Below, piece by piece: positions 29,934-38,063 of a DNA stretch of 64,000 nucleotides (its first letter is position 1; every line of letters starts with the position of its first letter). Where the stretch lies: the NCBI RefSeq assembly GCF_002224225.1, contig NZ_NJGG01000002.1:248001-312000 (forward strand), written 5' to 3'. The DNA comes from Polynucleobacter cosmopolitanus (lineage in GTDB: Bacteria > Pseudomonadota > Gammaproteobacteria > Burkholderiales > Burkholderiaceae). The notes under the pieces were generated by a model. That model searched no databases. It saw nothing but the letters and a program-made list of their open reading frames with translations, and was not told where the DNA came from. The translations under genes were made by a program, and so were the position numbers.

Positions 29934-30563
29934 TTAGACAATAAACCAAGTTCTGATACCCAGTAAAACTAACAGGCTTCCACTAATGCGATTTAACCAG
30001 AGACTTGTCTTTGGATTACGTCTGAGAATGTTACCAATTGAACCTGAAAAATATGCAATTAAACTAAAAATAAAAATTGCTTGGGTAATAAAGAGAATGC
30101 TCAGCAACCCCAGTTGAATAGCAACATCTCCCTGATGAGGCACCACAAACTGAGGAAGAAAAGAAATAAAAAATAAGGCAACTTTTGGATTGATGGAACT
30201 TGCCAACAATCCCTTAACAAACGTCAACGAAGCATCTTGATAATGAGTGGTTTTTTGCTCACTTAATTTTCCATATTTATGAGTCAAAAGAATACTGGCC
30301 CCTAAATAAATCAAATATGCCCCACCTAAAAATTTAAGCATGGCAAATAAATTAGGGGAAGAGATAATAATTATGCCAACGCCTAACATTGCTATTAAAG
30401 CGTGGCTCAGACAACCTAGAGAACACCCAATACCAAAAATAATCCCTAGACGCCTTCCTTTTGATAAGGAAATTCCTAAAACCATTAAATTATCTGGTCC
30501 AGGAGTGACCGTGAGAATGACTGCTGTAATTAAAAATGCGAATATCTGAGAAAGTGTAACCAT
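29934..30563 (-). CDS. LysE/RhtB-family amino acid exporter
   Basis: A 209-residue inner-membrane protein with six hydrophobic segments. Family features are ITAVILTVTPGPDNLMVLGISLSKGRRLGIIFGIG at the start, FLGGAYLIYLGASIL and GLLASSINPKVALFFISFLPQFV. Members export basic, branched or small amino acids; the cargo here is not identified. It lies just left of the island's left tRNA fragment, and so in the host flank. Confidence 0.88.
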   Translation of the reverse strand: MVTLSQIFAFLITAVILTVTPGPDNLMVLGISLSKGRRLGIIFGIGCSLGCLSHALIAMLGVGIIIISSPNLFAMLKFLGGAYLIYLGASILLTHKYGKLSEQKTTHYQDASLTFVKGLLASSINPKVALFFISFLPQFVVPHQGDVAIQLGLLSILFITQAIFIFSLIAYFSGSIGNILRRNPKTSLWLNRISGSLLVLLGIRTWFIV

Positions 30564-30608
30564 TAAGATTTAAATATCTAATTTAAATTTCTTGTATCAA
30601 TATGTTTT

Positions 30609-30803
30609 TCAAGTACTTGATAAATTTTTTGCACATGATGAGTCAAAATTAATTCTGCATCTGTAAAATTTCTTGCTATCACCGTATTTTTTTAATTCTT
30701 CGTGGTGCCCAGAGATAACTAACGAATCATAACAACTGATACATCTACAGATTTTTGTAATGATGGAACAATTTTTTAAATTAATATAAGAAATGTCATT
30801 CAA
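30609..30803 (-). CDS. Doubtful small protein, 64 residues
   Basis: A 64-residue frame with an ATG start and a CRCISCYDSLVISGHHEELKKYGD stretch. The two CxxC-like pairs could bind metal, but composition, codons and lack of a ribosome site are unconvincing. It may be a remnant. It sits between the LysE gene and the left tRNA-Arg fragment, in a gap of 394 bp with no other gene. Confidence 0.22.
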   Translation of the reverse strand: MNDISYINLKNCSIITKICRCISCYDSLVISGHHEELKKYGDSKKFYRCRINFDSSCAKNLSST

Positions 30804-30822
30804 TCAAAGTCATACGATAAAT

Positions 30823-30856
30823 ATTTGGCCTGCCCAGCACGATTCGAACGTGCGAC
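30823..30856 (-). repeat. Left attachment-site copy (tRNA-Arg 3' fragment)
   Basis: Thirty-four bases match the minus-strand tRNA-Arg 3' end at 47847-47880 exactly (T-arm, acceptor 3' strand and CCA). The match stops inside the variable region. It cannot fold as a tRNA. It is read as the left end of the island. Confidence 0.75.
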
Positions 30857-30957
30857 ATCATAGAATTTTTGATAGAAAAACCTATATATTTCAATAATTT
30901 ACAGGTTAATATTTTGACTTTTTAAAACCACCTCACTATAAAAGTTTAGAGAATCCA

Positions 30958-31806
30958 TCACATTGCTTTAATAAAAAAAGAGCCCAATAAAACCAATACA
31001 ACTCCAGCGATTCTCTGCTTAGAAAGCTTTTCTTTTAGATATAGCCATGCAATGAATACTGCAAACAAAACAGATACTTCGCGCAACGCTGAGACCAAGC
31101 TGATAGGTGCTTCGGACATAGCCCATAATGCAATACCGTAGGATCCTGTTGTGGCAATAGCCCCTAATGAGAAATATGGCCATCTATTAATCATATATTG
31201 CTTTAGATGTTGCGAAGATTTTTGGCGGCGATATATAACAAAACTTGAGTAAATAATGCCATCAATAAAGATGAACATGGCAATATATGCAAACACATCA
31301 TGACTAGCTCGCACTCCTAAACCATCAACAATCGTATATAAAGCAATAACTAAGGCATTCAATAATGCAAATAAAATTGCCTTTTTATGGTTTAAAACCC
31401 GAGCACTATCTATCCCAAGAAAAACTATGCCTGAGCATAAAAGACAAACTCCAATGATGGATGAAAGCAGCAATGGCTCAAATGCAAAAATACTTGTGAT
31501 CAGTAATAAAAAAAATGGTGCCATCCCCCTCATAATCGGGTAAGTGAGCGACATATCGCCCCACTGATAAGCTCCAGACAATGAGTAATAGTATGCAATA
31601 TGCAAAATCAGTGAGCCAAGCAAAAAAATCCAAACCTCAGACTCTGGAATACCGAAATAAAGAACGGCGGGAATCGCAATCAGACTTCCTGATAAATTCA
31701 TTAGAGAGGTTTCTAATGACTTATCCGGTGAGAGTTTAATGATCGTATTCCAAATTGCATGGCATAAAGCAGCAATCAATACCAGGGTAAAAACACCAAT
31801 CGTCAA
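30958..31806 (-). CDS. EamA/DMT-family transporter
   Basis: A 282-residue membrane protein with ten predicted helices in two EamA repeats: ALCHAIWNTIIKLSPDKSLETSLMN in the first and ALNALVIALYTIVDGLGVRA at the start of the second. The C-terminal ISLVSALREVSVLFAVFIAWLYLKEKLSKQRIAGVVLVLLGSFF is a hallmark of the drug/metabolite family. It starts 2 bases after phnX and closes the phosphonate operon. It could export a product or by-product such as an aldehyde, amine or amino acid, or import a substrate; direction is not evident. Confidence 0.85.
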   Translation of the reverse strand: MTIGVFTLVLIAALCHAIWNTIIKLSPDKSLETSLMNLSGSLIAIPAVLYFGIPESEVWIFLLGSLILHIAYYYSLSGAYQWGDMSLTYPIMRGMAPFFLLLITSIFAFEPLLLSSIIGVCLLCSGIVFLGIDSARVLNHKKAILFALLNALVIALYTIVDGLGVRASHDVFAYIAMFIFIDGIIYSSFVIYRRQKSSQHLKQYMINRWPYFSLGAIATTGSYGIALWAMSEAPISLVSALREVSVLFAVFIAWLYLKEKLSKQRIAGVVLVLLGSFFIKAM

Positions 31807-31808
31807 CT

Positions 31809-32618
31809 TTAGCCTATGGCATTGGGATGAAGATTACTTGCCATCATTTGATTGATTTTTTTGATAATCGGTAGCAAGTCAGCAACAGAATCAATCACAA
31901 AGTCTGGATTCATCTCTAGTATCTTCTGCCTAGCTTGTTGCTTCAGTAAGGATTGTTTTTCCTCAGGCAATTGATTTAATTCATCCAAAGAGAATCCCAA
32001 AGCATTACCGCTAAGCGCCACACCCACAGTCCAAGAGCCGAAGTTTTTACCCTCTTCTATTCCAGGCAGAGTGTCATCTACCTTGATGATTTTTTCAGGG
32101 TCACGAATATTAAAAAATTCAGCGCATCGCTTCATCATTTGAGGGCTGGGTCTCCCTTTTTCAGTTTCACCTGAACAAACGCATATTTCCGGTCTGTAGC
32201 CATTTTTTGCAGCAATCGGTATCAACACATCCATCAACTCTCGAACATATCCGGTAGTGGATCCAATTTGAATGCCATCAAACTCAAGTTGTTGCACCAC
32301 TTGAACAACCCCTGGGATCATGTCTGAATTTTCAATCAGGGCGAGTTTATTCATGGGAACGAACTCTTCAAGCAAGCGGTCGATGTCTGCCTTTGCTGGT
32401 AATTTGTGATGAAGCGTTTTCCATTGATCCTGTATTTGCGGCATTTGAAGCAAGGCTTCAATATGATCCCATTTGTTCATGCCCATTGGAATTCTTGCCT
32501 CATCAATCGATATAGATATCCCATTTTGCTCAAATAACTTAACAAAAGCTCCCATAGGCGCTCTACTACCAAAATCAACGGTCGTCCCAGCCCAATCAAA
32601 AATCACCGCTTTAATCAT
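31809..32618 (-). CDS. phnX: Phosphonoacetaldehyde hydrolase
   Basis: A 269-residue HAD-superfamily enzyme that splits phosphonoacetaldehyde into acetaldehyde and phosphate. The HAD nucleophile is Asp8 in VIFDWAGTTVDFG. The Schiff-base lysine is Lys49 in PMGMNKWDHI, matching the B. cereus Asp12/Lys53 pair in spacing. GSTTGYVRELMD, GRPSPQMM and VDDTLPGIEEGKN complete the active site. The ATG at 32618, two bases after the preceding stop, is preferred; a TTG four codons earlier would overlap that gene. Function is well supported; the source of its substrate here is discussed among the findings. Confidence 0.95.
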   Translation of the reverse strand: MIKAVIFDWAGTTVDFGSRAPMGAFVKLFEQNGISISIDEARIPMGMNKWDHIEALLQMPQIQDQWKTLHHKLPAKADIDRLLEEFVPMNKLALIENSDMIPGVVQVVQQLEFDGIQIGSTTGYVRELMDVLIPIAAKNGYRPEICVCSGETEKGRPSPQMMKRCAEFFNIRDPEKIIKVDDTLPGIEEGKNFGSWTVGVALSGNALGFSLDELNQLPEEKQSLLKQQARQKILEMNPDFVIDSVADLLPIIKKINQMMASNLHPNAIG

Positions 32619-32620
32619 GC

Positions 32621-33760
32621 TCAAATCCAATCATCTAAATTATCTTTGGCCAATCCAAATGCAGTACTTGCTCCAGTACCACTTGTAACTATGGCTACCC
32701 TCAGTGAATTTGATACTTTTTCAATCAGTGCGTCTTGTTGAATCATTGAAGGGTAAACACCGCTCCAACGCTCAATCACCCTTAAATCTGAATACTTAAG
32801 AGTTTTATGAAGCAAGCCAATGATCATTTCGTCGATAGTTTCATCAGAAAAAACAGACTCCGCATTGCTATATCGGTGAGAGTCGCCTATCACAAGGCTA
32901 CCATCGGCACTTTGAACAGCAATTAAATGGATTCCCTCTTTGATGTAATCAGGCATCTCATTTTCAATTATTTTCTTCAACTCATTAGCTTCTGATAGCT
33001 CAGCCCAACCTAAATAACGAGCCAGACTGTTATCAGTCATGATAGAACCAGGGAGGCGAAAGTTTGTATCAAGTCTAACTCTCAGCATTTGTAGGGTGCA
33101 AAGACTGATGGGGTGATGAGAAATGAATTGTTTTGCAATGCCATTCATTTCTGCGCCGGGGCAAATAACTACCTTATTAGCTAAAAAAGAACCTTGACTT
33201 GTATGCACTTGAGTCTTGTCATAATCAGTCACCTCAGTGCCCCAAATAAAATCAACTTCATGCTTCGAGCTTAACCACTCGGTCAACATTGGAATAGCCT
33301 CACGTGATTCAACTCGAAATTCATAAGGACTGTAAAACAGCCCTTGAGCGGTATCAAGATTCAAAAATTGGGTATTTTGAAATCCATGATCACCCAAAGA
33401 CGAGAATTCTGCAGGAGTAAATAGTCGACAATCAGCACCCATGTCTGACTTCAAAAATGCTTGGGCAACATCCACCGCTTCAGGCCTTTGACAAACCACC
33501 CAACTTCCTCGGTGCAAGACTGGAATATTTGCTTGATCACAAATAGACTTCCATACTTCCCTTGAGTACCTTGCCCTTCTCCATGTATCTTTTTTTGATT
33601 GGCCGGAGACTGTGATAAAGCCAAAATTTCTAATTGAGGCACCGACGCAACGATTATTTTTTTCAACGACCCCTACTTTTAAACCTCGCAAAGTAGCCTC
33701 ATAAGCGTGCGCTAATCCGACTATTCCAGCCCCAACCACAACTAAATCATATTGCTTCAT
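32621..33760 (-). CDS. FAD-dependent oxidoreductase of phosphonate clusters (DAO/glycine-oxidase type)
   Basis: A 379-residue flavoprotein of the D-amino-acid/glycine oxidase superfamily. The FAD fingerprint reads DLVVVGAGIVGLAHAYEATLRGLKVGVVEKNNRCVGASIRNFGFI. The middle has QGLFYSPYEFRVESREAIPML, and near the end come SLVIGDSHRYS and RVAIVTSGTGASTAFGLA. I place it in the family described as TIGR03364, recurrently linked to phosphonatase-like hydrolases. Relatives have been reported to oxidise aminoethylphosphonate or its N-methyl form to phosphonoacetaldehyde. That would feed phnX and replace the usual PhnW transaminase, which is not in this operon. The substrate is inference. Confidence 0.82.
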   Translation of the reverse strand: MKQYDLVVVGAGIVGLAHAYEATLRGLKVGVVEKNNRCVGASIRNFGFITVSGQSKKDTWRRARYSREVWKSICDQANIPVLHRGSWVVCQRPEAVDVAQAFLKSDMGADCRLFTPAEFSSLGDHGFQNTQFLNLDTAQGLFYSPYEFRVESREAIPMLTEWLSSKHEVDFIWGTEVTDYDKTQVHTSQGSFLANKVVICPGAEMNGIAKQFISHHPISLCTLQMLRVRLDTNFRLPGSIMTDNSLARYLGWAELSEANELKKIIENEMPDYIKEGIHLIAVQSADGSLVIGDSHRYSNAESVFSDETIDEMIIGLLHKTLKYSDLRVIERWSGVYPSMIQQDALIEKVSNSLRVAIVTSGTGASTAFGLAKDNLDDWI

Positions 33761-33761
33761 A

Positions 33762-34832
33762 TCACTGAACTGACCCTATAAAATTCTTTCCTCTTGCGGA
33801 ATTGAATGCTTCAATCATCTGACACTTTTGACCCTCGGTTAGACAATCAGGATGATGCGACTTTACCCCAAGACTTTCAAGCCAGTGAAACATTTCTTGT
33901 GGATTAGACATATGCGCACCAATGGCTTCTTGTATGAATGCATTTGTGGAAGCATTACTTGATTTCGCATAAATGAGAGCCCACACAGCAGGCAACCACT
34001 TAGCACAAGCATATCCATGGGATTCACCGTTTGTGATGGTGTCATCATAAGATAATGCATGAGCCAAGGCGGTCTGAGTTTTTGACATTGAAACACCCGC
34101 AAGAAAGGCTGCCTCAGACATTTCCTCTCTTGCATGAAGATCTCTTAAATCATTTTTAAGAATAGGTAATTGAATACAAATCTTTTGTGCTGCTTTGATA
34201 GCTGTAGCAATGTTCTCAGCCGTGCTATTTTTATTCCAAATCGACTCCAATGCATGAGACAAGGCATCTAGCCCCGAGTCTCTAGTCAAAGTCCAGGGCG
34301 CATCATGAGTCAATTGAGGATCAATGATGGCACATTCAGCATAAACTTCAGAACCGAAAAATGAACTCTTAGAACCATTTTCGAAGTCCCATATTGTTGC
34401 GGTACCAGTTACTTCACTTCCTGTACCCGCAGTGGATGGCATAAGAATCAAGGGTAATTTATTAACTCCCGTAGGAACTACATCCAATGGTTTATTCAGG
34501 CAGTTTAACCACCAATCTTCTTTTTCAGACTTGAATCTAATGACCTTAGCAAAATCCATCAAACTACCACCCCCAATAGCCAAAATGACAGAATCATGAG
34601 CATGCGTGGTCTTTGAAAACTGCTGATTTAACTTAGAAACCATTTCAACATCAGGCATACCAAAGTCATAAACGTTTTGGCTGACAATTCTGTGCCCAAG
34701 AAAGCCTTTAATTTTTCTCAATAAGTTTTGTTGAAGTTCAGGAATATGCCAAATATGAAATTTCTTATTTGGATACAGATGTGATAGCTCTTCTACTGAA
34801 TTAGAGCCCATATAAATACTTGGACTCGGCAT
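33762..34832 (-). CDS. Iron-containing alcohol dehydrogenase of phosphonate cluster
   Basis: A 356-residue group III (iron) alcohol dehydrogenase. The NAD-binding GGGSLMDFAKVI loop, PSTAGTGSEVTGTATIWD and the metal ligands are visible: Asp and His in RDSGLDALSHALESIWN, and His in the later FLAGVSMSKTQTALAHALSYDDTITNGESHGYACA. Families such as TIGR03405 describe it as phosphonate-metabolism associated. It could oxidise 2-hydroxyethylphosphonate to phosphonoacetaldehyde, or reduce acetaldehyde released by PhnX. The ATG at 34832 directly follows the phnE stop; a TTG at 34844 would overlap it. Confidence 0.8.
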   Translation of the reverse strand: MPSPSIYMGSNSVEELSHLYPNKKFHIWHIPELQQNLLRKIKGFLGHRIVSQNVYDFGMPDVEMVSKLNQQFSKTTHAHDSVILAIGGGSLMDFAKVIRFKSEKEDWWLNCLNKPLDVVPTGVNKLPLILMPSTAGTGSEVTGTATIWDFENGSKSSFFGSEVYAECAIIDPQLTHDAPWTLTRDSGLDALSHALESIWNKNSTAENIATAIKAAQKICIQLPILKNDLRDLHAREEMSEAAFLAGVSMSKTQTALAHALSYDDTITNGESHGYACAKWLPAVWALIYAKSSNASTNAFIQEAIGAHMSNPQEMFHWLESLGVKSHHPDCLTEGQKCQMIEAFNSARGKNFIGSVQ

Positions 34833-34833
34833 T

Positions 34834-35646
34834 TTAGGTAACAATGCGCCTTAAGAACGACGAAATTAAATCAATGATAGTCACAGTCACAATCAAAATG
34901 ATGAGAACTGCACAAGTTTCTGCATATTGAAACCCTCTAATAACTTCATAGAGAATCACCCCAATTCCGCCTGCACCAACCATTCCGACAACGGAGGCCG
35001 AGCGCACATTTGATTCAAATCGATAAAGTGAATATGAAATCCACAAGGGCATCACTTGAGGAATGATCCCAAAAACAACTTCTGCAATAGGATGACTTCC
35101 TGTTGCACGAATCCCCTCAACAGGCCTTGGATCGACAGCTTCCACGGCCTCAGAAAAAAGTTTGGCTAAAGTACCAGTTGTATGAACAAACAGAGCTAAA
35201 ACACCAGCGAATGGACCAAGACCAACCGCAACAATGAATAACATGGCGAAGACCATTTCATTAATTGCACGCAGCGCATCCATCATGCGTCTAACTGGTT
35301 GATAAACCCATGGTTTGACGACATTTGAAGAACTTAGAAGACCTAGAGGAACTGCAAAAATAATTGCTAACAAAGTGCCCCAAATGGCAATCTGAACAGT
35401 TGCAATCATTTCACTAACATATAACTTCCAGTCCCTAAAATTGGGCGGGAAAAAATCTTTGGCATAAGTTGCCATATTGCTTGAATCTTTGATCAAGTCA
35501 AGGGGGCGAATTTCTGCCCCCTTCCATGACCACACTAAAACCAAGAAAAATAAAGCCCAACCAAGATAATAAATAATCCCGGGTTTATCAGATAAGGCTT
35601 TTGCCTTAACTTTTTCTAGAGAGTCTTGGGTGGGCGTATAAAACAT
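34834..35646 (-). CDS. phnE: Phosphonate ABC transporter permease
   Basis: A 270-residue inner-membrane permease of the PhnE type with about six membrane segments. It shows [31 protein letters not shown], and the ABC-contact [35 protein letters not shown] (EAA-like loop). It also has [27 protein letters not shown]. It starts one base after phnD, and so belongs to phnC-phnD-phnE, which import phosphonates. A single permease gene is present, as in E. coli. Confidence 0.93.
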   Translation of the reverse strand: MFYTPTQDSLEKVKAKALSDKPGIIYYLGWALFFLVLVWSWKGAEIRPLDLIKDSSNMATYAKDFFPPNFRDWKLYVSEMIATVQIAIWGTLLAIIFAVPLGLLSSSNVVKPWVYQPVRRMMDALRAINEMVFAMLFIVAVGLGPFAGVLALFVHTTGTLAKLFSEAVEAVDPRPVEGIRATGSHPIAEVVFGIIPQVMPLWISYSLYRFESNVRSASVVGMVGAGGIGVILYEVIRGFQYAETCAVLIILIVTVTIIDLISSFLRRIVT

Positions 35647-36594
35647 TTATTTCTTCAACTTAGCTAATGCAGTATCAATTTCTGCTAATTTTTTCTTCTT
35701 ATCAGCGTCATTCATAGTGGCATCACTTTCAACTTTTCCACGCTCTTTGAATAACTCTAGCTGACGAATTGGATCCAATTGAGCATTCGTTGAAGCTCTG
35801 AAACCTGCGTAGTTATAGATATTTTTTAAAACTTCTTTTTCTGCAGGATTATTCTTTGCATAATTCAAAACGAAATTTCTGATTTTTTCTTTAGTTGCTG
35901 AATCAAGATCTTTGCGCCATACAAATGGATCACTTGGAATCAATGGGCTTTTCCAGATAACACGAATATCTTTTGCCAATTCAGGTTTAGTTGCTTCTAG
36001 ACGACCATAATCTTCTGTGTTATTGGTAGCAACATCCACTTGTTTTGCAAGAACTGCTTGGATATTCGCGCCATGGCTTGCGTTTCTAACTGTTTTAAAA
36101 GTTGCTCTTGGATCAATCTTACGTTGAGCAAAAATATAGTAAGTTGGAACTAAGAATCCAGATGTTGAGTTTGGATCACCAATACCAAAATTAATGTTCT
36201 TACCATTTTTAATAACATCATCCACATTTTGATATGGAGAATCTTTGTGAGTAATTAACAATGCGTGGTAGCCCCATGATCCATCAGCATATCCAACTTG
36301 AGCAAATACCTCACCGGATGCGCGATCAACAGCTTCCATGGCTGCCTTATTACCGTACCAAGCAACTTGAACCTTATTAAATCTCATCGCTTCAATAACA
36401 CCAGCATAGTCAGGTGCATAGAATGACTTAATTGTTAGGCCAGTTGCCTTTTCCATATCACGGAAAAATGGCTCCCAACGATCTCTTTGGGCAGTGGCTG
36501 AATCTGTGGCAATGATGCCAAAACTAATTTCCTTTGCGAACACTGTGACTGTGCTTAACGCAAGCAATCCAGCAATAATGACTTTTTTCAACAT
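35647..36594 (-). CDS. phnD: Phosphonate-binding periplasmic protein
   Basis: A 315-residue substrate-binding protein with a signal peptide (MLKKVIIAGLLALSTVTVFA). Like E. coli PhnD it shows ISFGIIATDSATAQRDRWEPFFRDMEKATG, and then VQVAWYGNKAAMEAVDRASGEVFAQ. The phosphonate-group loop GDPNSTSGFLVPTYYIF, NASHGANIQAV and ATNNTEDYGRLE also match. It is the periplasmic receptor of the importer. Its family tolerates several phosphonates, with aminoethylphosphonate best known, so the exact ligand cannot be fixed. Confidence 0.95.
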   Translation of the reverse strand: MLKKVIIAGLLALSTVTVFAKEISFGIIATDSATAQRDRWEPFFRDMEKATGLTIKSFYAPDYAGVIEAMRFNKVQVAWYGNKAAMEAVDRASGEVFAQVGYADGSWGYHALLITHKDSPYQNVDDVIKNGKNINFGIGDPNSTSGFLVPTYYIFAQRKIDPRATFKTVRNASHGANIQAVLAKQVDVATNNTEDYGRLEATKPELAKDIRVIWKSPLIPSDPFVWRKDLDSATKEKIRNFVLNYAKNNPAEKEVLKNIYNYAGFRASTNAQLDPIRQLELFKERGKVESDATMNDADKKKKLAEIDTALAKLKK

Positions 36595-36609
36595 GCGAAC
36601 TCCTATTGA

Positions 36610-37455
36610 TTAATTAACTAGAACTAAGGTTGGACGTGCTTCAGTGGTTAAGGGTGTTTCTTCATACCCCATTTCAATATCTCCGAGCTGTGAACCATAC
36701 AGTCGAGCAAGAGATTCTTTGGTTAGATCAGATGTTTTTCCGTCATATACAAGATTGCCCTTATTAAGAGCAATTGTTCTATCGCAACATTTTTTTGCGA
36801 TATGAACTTGGTGCAAACTTGTGATAAGAGTCAACCCAAACTGTTTCGTCAAATTAACCATCAACTCCATCACTTTTCTAGCAGACTCTGGATCAAGTGA
36901 TGCGACTGGCTCATCAGCTAATAATAATTTTGAGCCCTTCACCAAAGCTCTCGCAATGGCAACTCTTTGTTGTTGGCCACCAGATAGTGTTGAAGCTCGC
37001 TGATATGCGTAATCAACCATTCCAACTTTTTCTAGTGCATCAAGGGCAAGGGCTTTTTCTTCTGAAGAAAATCGTCTAGAAAGTAATTGAAAGATATTTT
37101 TCTTCGAACCCAACCCAACCAAAACGTTGGTGATGACATCAAGCTGATTCACCAAGTTGAATTGCTGAAAAATAACTCCCACAGACGATCGAATGTGTCT
37201 GATATTGGGGCTTAGCTTACCGCTTGCCTGGATTTCTTCATCGCCGATATGAATGTTTCCACTTGACTCATCTAAAACTTCAAGTCCACAAATTGCTCTG
37301 ATCAGTGTTGATTTTCCTGATCCGGAGGCTCCTAAGAGAGCTACCGTCTCCCCTGCATTCACTGAAAATGAGACACCATTCAAGGCTGTTGTTTTGCGCT
37401 CAAATGCCCGAAAAGTTTTATTTGCATGAGAAACTCTAAGCACAGTCTGACTCAT
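36610..37455 (-). CDS. phnC: Phosphonate ABC transporter ATP-binding protein
   Basis: A 281-residue ABC ATPase. Walker A is GASGSGKST, Q-loop IFQQFN, signature [16 protein letters not shown], Walker B LLLADEPVASLDP, and the switch His is in SLHQVH. The VNQLDVITNVLVGLG region after the Q-loop is typical of PhnC. The ATG at 37455 overlaps the HD-protein stop as ATGA, showing translational coupling. Partner of PhnE and PhnD. Confidence 0.95.
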   Translation of the reverse strand: MSQTVLRVSHANKTFRAFERKTTALNGVSFSVNAGETVALLGASGSGKSTLIRAICGLEVLDESSGNIHIGDEEIQASGKLSPNIRHIRSSVGVIFQQFNLVNQLDVITNVLVGLGSKKNIFQLLSRRFSSEEKALALDALEKVGMVDYAYQRASTLSGGQQQRVAIARALVKGSKLLLADEPVASLDPESARKVMELMVNLTKQFGLTLITSLHQVHIAKKCCDRTIALNKGNLVYDGKTSDLTKESLARLYGSQLGDIEMGYEETPLTTEARPTLVLVN

Positions 37456-38006
37456 GAGCACACCTCAATCAGTTCTTCAAGTTCACTCAACACAAGTTGA
37501 CGATCAGGTAATTGAAGATCCGAGCGCTTACCCAAATCATCCCAATACCTTAATTGAATAGCATCTTTATGAAATGGATACTGAATAAAGTCATTACATT
37601 CTTCAGGACTCATCATTCCACCCTGTAATCTCAGGCTTCTCACTGAGTCAGAAGAGAGAGAATCAAAGTAAGAGGATTCAGTTGTTACTAAATAGCGTTT
37701 TGCCTTTACATGAAGGGCGATTGGTTGGCAAACCAAGTCAGAAAACAATGACTCAAGGAATTTACTGGCAATAACTTCATGTTGGTCATCACGCTCATAA
37801 AGAGTTGGAGTGCCCTCTAACTTAGATAACAAGTGTCCTATATCGTGTATCCAAGCTGCCAATTGTAAGTGAGGACTAACGAGAGCCTCCTTAGCTAATT
37901 GACCGCACTGCCAAGCATGTTCAAGTTGAGTGATATCCTCACCCGAATACTTTAAATCACCTTTAGACTCGTAAAGATTAATAATTGATTTGCCAGAAAC
38001 TTTCAT
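37452..38006 (-). CDS. PhnZ/TmpB-like HD-domain oxygenase
   Basis: A 184-residue HD-fold protein at the head of the phosphonate operon. Residues equivalent to PhnZ, compared from memory, are all kept at a constant offset: Tyr20 and Glu23, His30, His54-Asp55, His76, His99, Lys103 and Asp156. These include the six ligands of the mixed-valence diiron site and the phosphonate-contact lysine in HVKAKRYL. PhnZ oxidatively cleaves 1-hydroxyphosphonates to phosphate. The hydroxylase partner (PhnY/TmpA) is not in this operon. A PHO-box-like site lies just upstream. Good structural case; the substrate is inference. Confidence 0.8.
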   Translation of the reverse strand: MKVSGKSIINLYESKGDLKYSGEDITQLEHAWQCGQLAKEALVSPHLQLAAWIHDIGHLLSKLEGTPTLYERDDQHEVIASKFLESLFSDLVCQPIALHVKAKRYLVTTESSYFDSLSSDSVRSLRLQGGMMSPEECNDFIQYPFHKDAIQLRYWDDLGKRSDLQLPDRQLVLSELEELIEVCS

Positions 38007-38028
38007 CCCATGAATATGGCATATGGCT

Positions 38029-38046
38029 GTGACACTTTGATTACAT
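38029..38046 (-). promoter_or_regulatory. PHO-box-like site before the phosphonate operon
   Basis: Minus-strand reading ATGTAAT-CAAA-GTGTCAC, two half-sites with the 11-bp period of the PhoB consensus (CTGTCAT-N4-CTGTCAT), each matching 5 of 7. It is 23-40 bases before the first start codon. A CATATT lies 10 bases downstream as a possible -10. That would put the message start at or near the ATG. Confidence 0.4.
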
Positions 38047-38063
38047 AATCTAAATTAAGAAAA

